Positions 8,336 to 15,432 of a stretch of 24,633 bases of DNA are shown piece by piece. Position 1 is the first letter of the stretch; each line of letters opens with the position of its first letter. The stretch lies in assembly GCA_964374025.1 (NCBI GenBank), contig CAYJWU010000012.1:1-24633 (forward strand). Direction: 5' to 3'. The position numbers and the translations under genes were made by a program. The notes under the pieces are model-generated. The model ran no database searches. It was not told the DNA's origin and saw only the letters and a list, made by a program, of their open reading frames with translations. This DNA is from JBASTI01 sp964374025 (GTDB lineage Bacteria > Patescibacteriota > Minisyncoccia > Spechtbacterales > HO2-43-30).

Positions 8336-9274
8336 ATGTACGATTTTCTCATAATAGGCGGAGGGCCAGCCGCGGTAGCGGCGGCCGTGTATGCCGCGAG
8401 GAAAAAACTCAAGACAATTTTGATAACCGAGGAATGGGGCGGTCAGTCGGTGGTATCTAGCGGAATCGAAAACTGGATAGGGACAAAAAATGTTTCTGGT
8501 TTTGAATTCGCAAAAATGCTTGAGGGGCATGTGCGGGCGCAGGAAGACATAGAAATAGTTGTTCGGGACAAAGTTGTTAAGGTTGAAAAGTTGACGGGGT
8601 CGGATCCCGTCAACTTTAGGGCTTTAACCGAAAAGGGAAATGCCTATGAAACAAGGACGGTATTTGTGGGCTCCGGTGCGCACCGCAAAAAACTCGGCGT
8701 GCCCGGAGAAAAAGAGTTTGATGGGAAGGGGGTGGCATATTGCTCTACCTGCGACGCGCCTATTTTCAAAGATAAAAATGTCGCGGTTGTTGGCGGCGGC
8801 AACGCCGGCCTTGAGGCGGCGCTTGACCTTGTCCCTTACGCCAAAAACATTTGGCTGCTGGAATATACGGATACTCTGAAAGGCGATCCGGTGACGCAAG
8901 AAAAAGTGAAATCATCCGATAAAGTAAAAGAGATTATTTTAAACGCGGAAACTCTGGAGATTTTTGGAGATAAATTCGTCACGGGCCTGAAATACAAGGA
9001 TAGAAAAACTGGCCAAGAAAAAGAGCTTTCCGTAGAGGGCATATTTATAGAAATCGGCTCCGTGCCAAACTTCGATATGGTAAAAGATCTTGTGGAAACA
9101 AATAAATACGGCGAAATTATCATAAATTCTAAAAACGCGCGCACGTCGCAGAAAGGAATTTGGGCCGCGGGAGACGTCACAGACGACCCTTTCAAACAAA
9201 ACAACATCTCCGCCGGCGACGCCGTCAAAGCGGCACTGGACGCGTACAACTATTTGACGCTGGGGGATAGGTAG
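8336..9274 (+). CDS. trxB: Thioredoxin reductase-like FAD/NAD(P)H disulfide oxidoreductase
   Basis: A 312-residue protein of the thioredoxin reductase family, which passes electrons from NAD(P)H through FAD to a redox cysteine pair. The FAD-binding motif GGGPAAVAAAVYAARK lies at residues 8-23, the redox pair C136-S-T-C139 is followed by DAP, the nucleotide-binding GGGNAGLEAA is at about 152-161, and the FAD-contacting GIWAAGDVTDDPFKQ is near the C-terminus. The ATG at 8336 begins at the FAD motif; a longer open frame to 8291 overlaps the previous gene and is rejected. The natural partner is not obvious; the DsbA-like protein at 11033 is the nearest thiol protein. A perfect 12-bp inverted repeat lies within the coding region at 8587-8617, where the sequence LTGSDPV looks like an insertion. 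Confidence 0.88.
   Translation: MYDFLIIGGGPAAVAAAVYAARKKLKTILITEEWGGQSVVSSGIENWIGTKNVSGFEFAKMLEGHVRAQEDIEIVVRDKVVKVEKLTGSDPVNFRALTEKGNAYETRTVFVGSGAHRKKLGVPGEKEFDGKGVAYCSTCDAPIFKDKNVAVVGGGNAGLEAALDLVPYAKNIWLLEYTDTLKGDPVTQEKVKSSDKVKEIILNAETLEIFGDKFVTGLKYKDRKTGQEKELSVEGIFIEIGSVPNFDMVKDLVETNKYGEIIINSKNARTSQKGIWAAGDVTDDPFKQNNISAGDAVKAALDAYNYLTLGDR
8587..8617. repeat. Perfect 12-bp inverted repeat inside the flavoenzyme gene
   Basis: AAAGTTGACGGG (8587-8598) and CCCGTCAACTTT (8606-8617) are exact reverse complements around a 7-nt loop. The element is read in frame as KLTGSDPVNF at about residues 85-94, a stretch that sits in a turn between FAD-domain strands and has no counterpart in the family as I know it. 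Confidence 0.75.
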
Positions 9275-9311
9275 TATTGCATTTTTTTGTTCCCCGCTTT
9301 TATTTTGCTCC

Positions 9312-9363
9312 TTTCGTTTTTGACATATCGTTCACGATCGTGAGTTATATGGCAAAAACGAAA
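9312..9363. repeat. Long palindrome copy 1 (core TCACGATCGTGA)
   Basis: A 52-bp imperfect palindrome centred at 9337/9338: 22 of 26 base pairs match. The core is the 12-bp perfect palindrome TCACGATCGTGA (9332-9343), flanked by CATAT/ATATG half-sites and outer arms TTTCGTTTTTG / CAAAAACGAAA. It lies between the flavoenzyme stop and the phosphorylase promoter, and its left arm contains a TTGACA hexamer. Confidence 0.9.
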
Positions 9364-9374
9364 ATCTTCATAAT

Positions 9375-9403
9375 TTGACAAGTGTATAACAGTATGCTAT
9401 GTA
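9375..9403 (+). promoter_or_regulatory. Likely promoter of the nucleoside phosphorylase gene
   Basis: Perfect TTGACA (9375-9380), 17-bp spacer, TATGTA (9398-9403), a modest -10. It sits 11 bp downstream of palindrome copy 1, leaving a leader of about 30 nt with a strong ribosome binding site. Confidence 0.55.
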
Positions 9404-9439
9404 GAATCGTACGTAGCAATACCGAGTAGAGGAGGAAAG

Positions 9440-10192
9440 ATGTACAGGAATTTTGGTAAAGAGGATTGGCTGAAGCATCTTGGGATAACTGAATGCGGAA
9501 TACCTGATAGTTTGCTTCTGTACGGAATTATGGACCTTAACAAGGGATTTAAAAACTTTAGCAGGGATACAAATATCACTCCTGAATTATGGCTTATGCA
9601 TAATATATTCCGATTTACATTTGGGGATAAAAAAATTGCGCTTGCAGTAACATATGGTTCTTCAATGACATCAGAATGGGTTCACGTCTTCAGCGTTCTA
9701 GGCGTTAAATTAGTGTTGCAGATTGGCAGCTTTGGCGGATTACAAAGAGGAATGCGGGTGGGTGATATATTGGTGCCGACGCGTGCTATCGGGGCAGATG
9801 GCGCCTCAGACTGGTATTTGCCCAAAGGGATTGTGCCAATAGCAAGCCCAGAGATCGCAATGTGGCTCCAAAAAGAATGTGCTAGAAGGGGTATTAAATG
9901 TCATACCGGAACGATTTTTACAACTAGCGGAATGCTAGCAGAAACTCCAGAACTTATTCAAGGATGGAGTAGCGTGGGATATGCGGGGGTTGATCTAGAG
10001 ACCGCCACTACCCTTGCAGTTGGGGAAGCCTTTGGGACTAAACGCGCGGCTATATTATATTTGGGCGATAATATCATTGAGGGAGGGCACTTCCTTGATG
10101 TTTTGGAGGAAGAAAAAGTCCTCACGGAAAAAGGAAGAAAAGTTGTCTTCGATGTTGCACTGGAAGCTATTGCGCAATTTGCCACCACCTAG
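9440..10192 (+). CDS. Nucleoside phosphorylase family protein (PNP/UDP type)
   Basis: A 250-residue protein of the PNP/uridine phosphorylase superfamily, which splits nucleosides with phosphate into base and pentose-1-phosphate. Family features are the glycine-rich QIGSFGGLQRGMRVGDILVP at about 94-113 and the substrate-site segment VDLETATTLAVGEAFG at about 183-198. In classical members the latter begins VEMEAA; here Leu replaces the central Met, so substrate choice is uncertain. It probably serves nucleoside salvage, consistent with guaB in the window. GAGGAGG lies 6 nt before the ATG, a strong ribosome binding site. By eye the gene is more A/T-rich than its neighbours. It ends in a terminator overlapping its stop codon. 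Confidence 0.8.
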   Translation: MYRNFGKEDWLKHLGITECGIPDSLLLYGIMDLNKGFKNFSRDTNITPELWLMHNIFRFTFGDKKIALAVTYGSSMTSEWVHVFSVLGVKLVLQIGSFGGLQRGMRVGDILVPTRAIGADGASDWYLPKGIVPIASPEIAMWLQKECARRGIKCHTGTIFTTSGMLAETPELIQGWSSVGYAGVDLETATTLAVGEAFGTKRAAILYLGDNIIEGGHFLDVLEEEKVLTEKGRKVVFDVALEAIAQFATT

Positions 10193-10206
10193 TTTAGGTG
10201 GTTTTT
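10184..10206 (+). terminator. Intrinsic terminator of the phosphorylase gene
   Basis: ACCACCT, 5-nt loop, AGGTGGT, then TTTT. The stop codon is within the hairpin. Confidence 0.75.
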
Positions 10207-10217
10207 AGTTACATAGT

Positions 10218-10263
10218 TGTTTTTGTCATATCTTTCACGATCGTGAGATAATTGACAAAAACA
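10218..10263. promoter_or_regulatory. Long palindrome copy 2, over the promoter of the PaaX/Cas2-like gene
   Basis: A 46-bp palindrome centred at 10240/10241 with perfect 11-bp outer arms (TGTTTTTGTCA / TGACAAAAACA) and the 12-bp core TCACGATCGTGA (10235-10246). The core fills the spacer between TTGTCA and GATAAT, the position expected of a repressor operator. Confidence 0.85.
10223..10252 (+). promoter_or_regulatory. Promoter of the PaaX/Cas2-like gene
   Basis: TTGTCA (10223-10228), 18-bp spacer, GATAAT (10247-10252). The spacer is almost entirely the palindromic core. Transcription would start near 10259, ruling out the upstream TTG at 10252 as start codon. Confidence 0.7.
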
Positions 10264-10287
10264 TTGCCGGAGAAGAGAATAGAACTA

Positions 10288-10926
10288 ATGAGAAGAATGG
10301 AATTAAGCAAGACCGAAAAAGCAATTTTAGTTGCGCTTGCTGGAGGCGCGATTGTACTTACTCCTATGGGCGGAAGAGTTGTTGTCGCTCTCGCGCAATA
10401 CTATTTTAAGAAATGGTGGGATAAAGAAGGGCCATATATTCCGCCGGAGAAGGATCCAGAGCTAGTGCGCGAAAGTCTTTATCGCTTAAAAAAGAACAAG
10501 TACGTAGACTGGAAATACGACAGAAAGAAAAATGTTGTCGGGCTTAAAATGACAACCAAGGGCAAAAGATTATTTGGCGAGAAAAGCAGTTTGGAAGACC
10601 TAAAAATTATTCCGTCAAAAGATTGGGATGGTCGTTGGCGATTTGTATTGTTTGATGTCCCCGAAAAATCTAGGAGTTTTCGAGATGCGCTTAGATATTA
10701 TTTAAAAAATATGGGATTTTTTCAGTTTCAAAAAAGTGTATGGATATACCCCTTTGAATGTGAAAGGGAAATAGCTTACCTTTGTGAATTTTTAGGAATT
10801 AAACGCTTTACCATAACTTTCACCGCAAAAATTAATAATGATAGAATATTGCGGCGATATTTTTTGATGCAAGGCGTGTTATTGCGAAAACACCTAAGTT
10901 TTTTTGACAAAGGAGTTAGATATTAA
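10288..10926 (+). CDS. PaaX-like transcriptional regulator with Cas2-like C-terminal domain
   Basis: A 212-residue protein of the PaaX-like type common in CPR genomes. A hydrophobic helix-rich N-terminus (about 12-40) leads to a winged-helix region (about 52-95: DPELVRESLYRLKKNKYVDW, then TTKGKRLFG). The C-terminal part (about 112-175: WRFVLFDVPEKSRSFRDALR, then KSVWIYPFECE) has the ferredoxin-like fold signature shared by PaaX and the CRISPR nuclease Cas2. No cas genes or CRISPR array are present, so a regulator is the better call. ATG 10288 is preferred (GGAGAAGAG upstream), with ATG 10297 possible. Its promoter carries palindrome copy 2, which suggests autoregulation; copies 1 and 3 flank the locus. 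Confidence 0.75.
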   Translation: MRRMELSKTEKAILVALAGGAIVLTPMGGRVVVALAQYYFKKWWDKEGPYIPPEKDPELVRESLYRLKKNKYVDWKYDRKKNVVGLKMTTKGKRLFGEKSSLEDLKIIPSKDWDGRWRFVLFDVPEKSRSFRDALRYYLKNMGFFQFQKSVWIYPFECEREIAYLCEFLGIKRFTITFTAKINNDRILRRYFLMQGVLLRKHLSFFDKGVRY

Positions 10927-10930
10927 TGCA

Positions 10931-10986
10931 ATTTTCATTTTTGACATATAGTTCACGATCGTGAAAGATATGGCAAAAACGAAAAT
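10931..10986. repeat. Long palindrome copy 3 (core TCACGATCGTGA)
   Basis: A 56-bp imperfect palindrome centred at 10958/10959: 24 of 28 base pairs match. The core is extended to TTCACGATCGTGAA (10952-10965), with CATAT/ATATG half-sites and outer arms close to those of copy 1. It lies directly after the PaaX/Cas2-like stop and 10 bp before the dsbA -35 box. Confidence 0.9.
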
Positions 10987-10995
10987 CGAACATGA

Positions 10996-11024
10996 TTGAC
11001 AGCTTTTTGCGTTTAAGCGAGAAT
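10996..11024 (+). promoter_or_regulatory. Promoter of the DsbA-like gene
   Basis: Perfect TTGACA (10996-11001), 17-bp spacer, GAGAAT (11019-11024), with the ATG 8 nt further on, implying a leaderless transcript. Confidence 0.65.
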
Positions 11025-11032
11025 TAGTATAT

Positions 11033-11749
11033 ATGGAAAACAAAAATTTCAATTCAATGGTTCCTGGCGCGATAATCATTGCCGGGATCATAATCGCGGG
11101 GGCCGTAGTATATTCCGGTGGCGCCGGAAAAAAGCCGGCCCAGCTACTAGCAGGGGATGATCCCCGGGGCAGCGGCGCGCCAAAGGCAGTGGAAAATATC
11201 AAGGCGATAAGCGAAGACGATCATATACTTGGCGATATAAACGCTCCGGTTAAAATCGTTGAGTTTTCGGATTTGGAGTGTCCCTTCTGTAAGAGATTCC
11301 ATCCGACTATGCAGCGGGTAGTAAGGGAGTATGATGGGAAAGTCGCGTGGGTATATCGTCATTTCCCATTAGATAATCTTCATTCCAAGGCGAGAATCGA
11401 GGCGGAAGCCACCGAATGCGCGGCGGAGCTCGGAGGCAATACGGCTTTCTGGGCATACACGGATCGGCTTTTTGAAGTAACCCCTTCAAATAACGGTCTT
11501 GACGAAGGCGACCTTCCCAAGATCGCTGACTATATCGGTCTTGATACGCAAAAATTTCAAAAATGTCTGGACAGCGGAAAATACAAAGATCATGTATCTT
11601 ACGACTATGAAGATGCCACAAACTCCGGGGGGCAGGGCACTCCCTATAGTATTGTTATCGCGGCAAACGGCAAAAAATCTGTTATACCCGGCGCGTTACC
11701 GTTTGAGGCAGTAAAAGAGATTGTAGACAAAGCGCTTAGCGAGAATTAA
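11033..11749 (+). CDS. DsbA-like membrane-anchored thiol oxidoreductase
   Basis: A 238-residue protein with one N-terminal membrane anchor (about 10-28), a Gly/Pro-rich linker, and a DsbA/thioredoxin-fold domain (DSBA_2/Thioredoxin_4 type) outside the membrane. The active site is C83-P-F-C86 in VEFSDLECPFCKRFHP. A cis-proline-like TP occurs in GGQGTPYSIV near the C-terminus. It would introduce or shuffle disulfides in exported proteins. VanW follows after 5 nt, so the pair is likely one operon devoted to the cell envelope. No Shine-Dalgarno site precedes the ATG. Confidence 0.88.
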   Translation: MENKNFNSMVPGAIIIAGIIIAGAVVYSGGAGKKPAQLLAGDDPRGSGAPKAVENIKAISEDDHILGDINAPVKIVEFSDLECPFCKRFHPTMQRVVREYDGKVAWVYRHFPLDNLHSKARIEAEATECAAELGGNTAFWAYTDRLFEVTPSNNGLDEGDLPKIADYIGLDTQKFQKCLDSGKYKDHVSYDYEDATNSGGQGTPYSIVIAANGKKSVIPGALPFEAVKEIVDKALSEN

Positions 11750-11754
11750 AAGTT

Positions 11755-13548
11755 ATGGAATTGGCTCGTCTTCCCAAAACTCGCAAACTTGCTACGAGTT
11801 TGTTTGGTGTTTTATTCGTAGCGGGTCTTCTGTTCTCCCTATATAATTTTTACTATTCCGGTAAAATCCTTCCGCACGTCTTTGTATCTGCCGTAGATGT
11901 CAGCGGTATTACGCGGCAAGAGGCGGCTGAACGTTTGGAGAAGAAATTTCAATTGTTTTATGACGCGGGCATCATTGTTGATATTGAAGGCAACAAAGAA
12001 GTAATAAATCCTGAAAGTATAGACCTAAAGTTGCCATCTGATTTTTTGGCGCAAAATGCCTGGGCCATCGGGCGCGAAGGCAACTGGACTCGGCAGCTTG
12101 CGGCACGATTAATCGCGCCATTTATCCCTCGGGTGATAGCGGGAGACGTTGACTTTAATGGGGGTAAGCTTGAAAGCGAAATTGACATACTTTCCGCGAT
12201 ATATAATATCCCCCCCAAGGACATAAGATATGAAATCAATGGGACAGATGTCAGCATATTGTTTGATACGAAACCCGGAAGGATTCTGGACCGCGAAAAA
12301 ACTAAGAATACGGTTCTTACGTCTATTAAAAATTTGGACACTTCGCCGATACAGATAACTCTTGATATAGATATGCCTAAGGCCAATCCGGGGCTCGCGG
12401 ATGTCGCAAAGCGCGAAGCCGAGCAAATTATCTCAAAGTCTCTTACGCTTTCATACAAAGGGCAGAAGTTTGTGGTAAGTCGGGAAAAAATCGGTTCATG
12501 GATTATTTCTGATTACGAAGGAGAGAGACTTGTGCCCATTTTTGATAAAAAGACATTAAGCGAATATGTATTGGAAGTCGCGAAAGAGATAGATTTGACT
12601 GTGCAAAATCCAAGGGTCATTGAAAGCGAAGGAAGGGTCACAGATTTTATAGCTCCGCGGCATGGCAGGACGCTTTTACAAGACGATACCGCGGATCTTA
12701 TTGCGAAATCCCTGTATGGCAGGATTTCCGGAAAAAAGACGGCAAGGGAGATTGTCCTGCCGGTACTCGTAAAAAAGCCGGAAAGCGGCGGTACGGCTTT
12801 GGAGCTTGGGATAGTGGAGCTTATCGGCAAGGCGACTACGCCTTTTACCGGAAGCCCCAAAAACAGAGTGCACAATATTACAAATGGCATGCGATTTCTG
12901 ACCGGCATCCTCATACCCCCCGGCGAGGAGTTTTCGACCGTGGGGACTCTCGGGGAGATAGATAATACAACGGGGTATTTGCCCGAGCTTGTCATAAAGG
13001 GCGACGAGACAGTTCCTGAATTTGGCGGGGGGCTTTGTCAGGTTTCCACAACCCTTTTTAGATCGGTGCTAAACGCTGGGCTCCCAGTCATCCAGCGGCG
13101 AAACCATTCGTATCGCGTGCCGTATTATGAAAAAGACGGCGAGGGAAATTTTATAGGTCCGGGCCTTGACGCTACGATATATTCTCCCCAGCCGGATTTT
13201 AAGTTTAAGAACGACACAAAAGCGCATATCCTGATTCAGGGGTATGTAGAGGGAGACAAGGCAACCTTTGAGATTTATGGAACAGGCGATGGGAGAAAAT
13301 CTTTTATTGATGGGCCTCATATCATCGAAGAAACACCTTTCGGCGAGCCAATTTATATTGAAACCGACGAATTGCCCAAGGGAGAAACAAAGAGAATTGA
13401 TACTGCCCATAAAGGAGGCAGCGCTGTTGCGACGTACAAAATTGAGTATCCGGACGGCAGTGTAATAGAGAAAGAGTTTAAGAGTTTTTACCGCCCATGG
13501 CCTGATAAATATTTAGTGGGGACAAGGGTAGATACAACGGCGGAGTAA
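11755..13548 (+). CDS. VanW family cell-envelope protein
   Basis: A 597-residue exported protein anchored by an N-terminal helix (about 14-33). Two repeats of a YoaR-like putative peptidoglycan-binding domain follow (VDVSGITRQEAAERLE near 43; a second around 215-310). The VanW domain runs from about 370 to 500 (GILIPPGEEFS, then VPEFGGGLCQVSTTLFRSVL, then RRNHSYRVPYY). A C-terminal strand-rich region ends in IEYPDGSVIEKEFKSFYRPW, which resembles a G5 domain. The VanW family is linked to the cell wall, but its biochemical role is not established. Here it is probably co-transcribed with the DsbA-like gene, whose product could act on the same exported proteins. Confidence 0.88.
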   Translation: MELARLPKTRKLATSLFGVLFVAGLLFSLYNFYYSGKILPHVFVSAVDVSGITRQEAAERLEKKFQLFYDAGIIVDIEGNKEVINPESIDLKLPSDFLAQNAWAIGREGNWTRQLAARLIAPFIPRVIAGDVDFNGGKLESEIDILSAIYNIPPKDIRYEINGTDVSILFDTKPGRILDREKTKNTVLTSIKNLDTSPIQITLDIDMPKANPGLADVAKREAEQIISKSLTLSYKGQKFVVSREKIGSWIISDYEGERLVPIFDKKTLSEYVLEVAKEIDLTVQNPRVIESEGRVTDFIAPRHGRTLLQDDTADLIAKSLYGRISGKKTAREIVLPVLVKKPESGGTALELGIVELIGKATTPFTGSPKNRVHNITNGMRFLTGILIPPGEEFSTVGTLGEIDNTTGYLPELVIKGDETVPEFGGGLCQVSTTLFRSVLNAGLPVIQRRNHSYRVPYYEKDGEGNFIGPGLDATIYSPQPDFKFKNDTKAHILIQGYVEGDKATFEIYGTGDGRKSFIDGPHIIEETPFGEPIYIETDELPKGETKRIDTAHKGGSAVATYKIEYPDGSVIEKEFKSFYRPWPDKYLVGTRVDTTAE

Positions 13549-13557
13549 AAATTATTC

Positions 13558-13585
13558 TGGACAGGTTTTACAATTTTGGTACAAT
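13558..13585 (+). promoter_or_regulatory. Promoter of the glutamate-type dehydrogenase gene
   Basis: TGGACA (13558-13563), 16-bp spacer ending in TTGG, TACAAT (13580-13585). The GTG start codon follows 6 nt later, so the transcript would be leaderless. Confidence 0.6.
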
Positions 13586-13591
13586 TTTTCT

Positions 13592-14731
13592 GTGGCAATT
13601 CAACACGATCAATACGGTCCCGAATATCTTTTGGAAGTATATGACGCAAAGACGGGCATGCGGGGGTTTTTGGTTATAGACAATACAGCCCTTGGGCCGG
13701 GGAAGGGCGGCATACGGATGATGCCGAATATTTCGATGGAGGAGGTCTTCGCGCTCGCTCGCACAATGACATGGAAAAACGCGCTTGCGGGGTTGCCGTT
13801 TGGCGGAGCAAAAGCCGGAGTTGTCTTTGATCCAAAAACGACTTCAAAAGAAAAAAAGAAGGAAATAATTCAGGCGTTTTCAGGGGCGCTTAAGCCCCTT
13901 ATTCCAAAATTATATATTGCCGGACCCGATATGAACTCCGGCGAGGAAGAGATGCAGTGGTTTGTGGAGGCAAATGGCAACTGGCGCGCGGCAACGGGAA
14001 AGCCCGCAAATCTTTGTATGCTTGTTTTCGGGAAAGGGGGAAGCCGGGAGCAGTGCGGCATTCCTCACGAATTTGGCAGTACCGGATTTGGCGTGGCACA
14101 CGCAACGAAGGTTGCAGCCGAATATACCGGGATTACACTCGAGGGCGCAACAGTCGCAATTCAAGGGTTTGGGAATGTTGGAGAATTCACGGCTAAATAC
14201 TTGCGCGAGATGGGAGCGAAAATTGTAGCGGTTTCCGATCTAAGCGGAGCGATTTACAACAAAAATGGGTTTGCTTTTGCGGATTTAGTTTCCTGTAAGC
14301 GTGGCAAAGGTACTGTCTGTCGGATTGGAAAAGATGGGAAAGCAATTTCGCACGGCAAATTGTTTGAGCTGCCAGTGGATATTCTTATCCCAGCCGCGAT
14401 CCCCGATGTTATTACCGAAAAAAATTACAAAGGCGTCAATGCGAAAATTATCATAGAAGCGGCAAATGTGCCTATCTCGCATGCCATAGAAGAAAAACTG
14501 CATAAGCGGGGGATTTTAGTGGTCCCGGACATTATAGCGAATGCCGGAGGCGTTATTTCTTCTTACGCCGAATACCGCGGCTACAATCCAAAGGATATGT
14601 TTCGTATGGTAAAAAATAAAATTACCAAAAACACTCGTTTAATCCTCGAAAACGCCAAACGTTCTAAAATCACCCCCCGCGCCGCGGCAATGAAGATAGC
14701 GGTGGAGCGCGTAGAAAAACCAAAGGCCTAG
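13592..14731 (+). CDS. gdhA: Glu/Leu/Phe/Val dehydrogenase family protein, probably glutamate dehydrogenase
   Basis: A 379-residue amino-acid dehydrogenase, interconverting an amino acid (glutamate most likely) and its 2-oxo acid with NAD(P). Motifs are GPGKGGIRMMP (about 32-42), AGLPFGGAKAGV (about 68-79, containing the catalytic-site lysine), PDMNSGEEEMQW, the Rossmann motif QGFGNVGEF (about 190-198), and NAGGVISSYAEY (about 311-322). It is shorter than the usual 415-450-residue enzyme, mainly at the N-terminus. Start codon GTG at 13592 is supported by the promoter 6 nt upstream and by the frame; no Shine-Dalgarno site is seen. Discrimination from leucine dehydrogenase is not certain from sequence alone. 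Palindrome copy 4 lies just downstream. Confidence 0.85.
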   Translation: MAIQHDQYGPEYLLEVYDAKTGMRGFLVIDNTALGPGKGGIRMMPNISMEEVFALARTMTWKNALAGLPFGGAKAGVVFDPKTTSKEKKKEIIQAFSGALKPLIPKLYIAGPDMNSGEEEMQWFVEANGNWRAATGKPANLCMLVFGKGGSREQCGIPHEFGSTGFGVAHATKVAAEYTGITLEGATVAIQGFGNVGEFTAKYLREMGAKIVAVSDLSGAIYNKNGFAFADLVSCKRGKGTVCRIGKDGKAISHGKLFELPVDILIPAAIPDVITEKNYKGVNAKIIIEAANVPISHAIEEKLHKRGILVVPDIIANAGGVISSYAEYRGYNPKDMFRMVKNKITKNTRLILENAKRSKITPRAAAMKIAVERVEKPKA

Positions 14732-14749
14732 CCAGATTTATTGATTAAC

Positions 14750-14781
14750 TACCATATGTTCACGATCGTGAGTATATGGTA
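14750..14781. repeat. Long palindrome copy 4 (core TCACGATCGTGA), upstream of tRNA-Glu
   Basis: A 32-bp palindrome centred at 14765/14766 with only the two base pairs flanking the core unmatched. It has the same core (14760-14771) and CATAT/ATATG half-sites, then CC/GG, without the A/T-rich outer arms of copies 1-3. It lies about 10 bp upstream of the tRNA promoter -35 box; a TATACT at 14780-14785 abuts it. Confidence 0.88.
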
Positions 14782-14791
14782 TACTTCGAAA

Positions 14792-14820
14792 TTGGTAAAA
14801 ATTTGCGAGCGTGGTATGAT
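14792..14820 (+). promoter_or_regulatory. Promoter of tRNA-Glu
   Basis: TTGGTA (14792-14797), 17-bp spacer, TATGAT (14815-14820), ending 17 nt before the mature tRNA 5' end. Confidence 0.65.
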
Positions 14821-14837
14821 AAGGGTCGATACAAAAA

Positions 14838-14910
14838 GGCCCCGTCGTCTAGTGGCCTAGGACATTAGGTTCTCAGCCTAATAACACGGGTTCGATTCCC
14901 GTCGGGGCTA
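14838..14910 (+). tRNA. tRNA-Glu (anticodon CTC)
   Basis: A 73-nt cloverleaf. The acceptor stem GGCCCCG pairs with CGGGGCT (one G-U), the D arm is GTCT...AGGAC, the anticodon stem TTAGG/CCTAA encloses the loop TTCTCAG with CTC at 14872-14874, and the T arm is ACGGG-TTCGATT-CCCGT. The discriminator base is A14910. CCA is not encoded and must be added after transcription. The sequence closely parallels bacterial tRNA-Glu (TCGTCTAG, AGGACA). Confidence 0.95.
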
Positions 14911-14925
14911 CGTAAAATCGCCACT

Positions 14926-14955
14926 TTGCCCTTGCGTTATTTGAATAAGTATGAT
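14926..14955 (+). promoter_or_regulatory. Possible promoter of the small gene at 15057
   Basis: TTGCCC (14926-14931), 18-bp spacer, TATGAT (14950-14955). It would give a leader of about 95 nt with partly self-complementary segments (TATGATATATGG and TATCATATGG, both near ATGGGTGG). I cannot assign it to a known riboswitch. Confidence 0.45.
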
Positions 14956-15056
14956 ATATGGAGTGGAGGTGCCTAGCTCATATAAAATTTTTCTATCATA
15001 TGGGTGGTGCACTTCAAGGGTTATTTTACACATGACCTAAAAGGAGGGAAGAGATA

Positions 15057-15305
15057 ATGAACTCGTTACTGTTTGGGAATCATTTTAGGGTTCACGGACA
15101 ACCCTTTTCGGATGCAATAGTATTCACTTGCGATCCAGTTCTTACGTATATAGAGACGAGGAGGGAAATGGAAATAAGCACAGATCAATTAGTAGAAGCA
15201 TGGAAGCAAGCCTTTGCGGATTTGGTTGTCGTGCCCACGGTGGAACTTGGAGAAGGAGTCAAGCTTATCTTTACAGACGGTGAGGATGTAGAGAGATTTT
15301 TATGA
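15057..15305 (+). CDS. Small hypothetical protein, 82 residues
   Basis: I do not recognise this protein. It is soluble, acidic overall, with no cysteine pair or membrane segment: an N-terminal part with NHFRVHGQPF, a central helix-like stretch (STDQLVEAWKQAFADL) and a C-terminal strand-rich part (VKLIFTDGEDVERFL). A strong ribosome binding site (AAAGGAGG) precedes the ATG at 15057, and a terminator follows 41 nt after the stop, so it looks like a self-contained expressed gene. It lies between tRNA-Glu and a methyltransferase gene. Confidence 0.65.
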   Translation: MNSLLFGNHFRVHGQPFSDAIVFTCDPVLTYIETRREMEISTDQLVEAWKQAFADLVVVPTVELGEGVKLIFTDGEDVERFL

Positions 15306-15346
15306 AAAATCCTAGAGAAACCATCCCTAATCAATTAAGAACGTTC

Positions 15347-15376
15347 AAAGGCGACTAACCTCGCCTTTTTTGTTTT
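15347..15376 (+). terminator. Intrinsic terminator after the 82-residue ORF
   Basis: AAAGGCGA, 6-nt loop, TCGCCTTT, followed by a run of T (TTTTTGTTTT). Confidence 0.85.
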
Positions 15377-15432
15377 GCTGTGATATTGTGGTTTAAGTTC
15401 ACTGACAAAAAGAGTATTTACGGAGGATTTAT

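Noticed and set aside
10288..10926. Cas2 of a CRISPR-Cas system
   Set aside because: The C-terminal domain is Cas2-like, but the protein has an N-terminal winged-helix region, no Cas1 or other cas genes are near, and the palindromes are not spaced as CRISPR repeats with spacers.
14958..15035. Possible leader peptide of 25 codons upstream of the 15057 gene
   Set aside because: The ATG lies only 3 nt after the predicted -10 box, before the likely transcription start, and it has no ribosome binding site.
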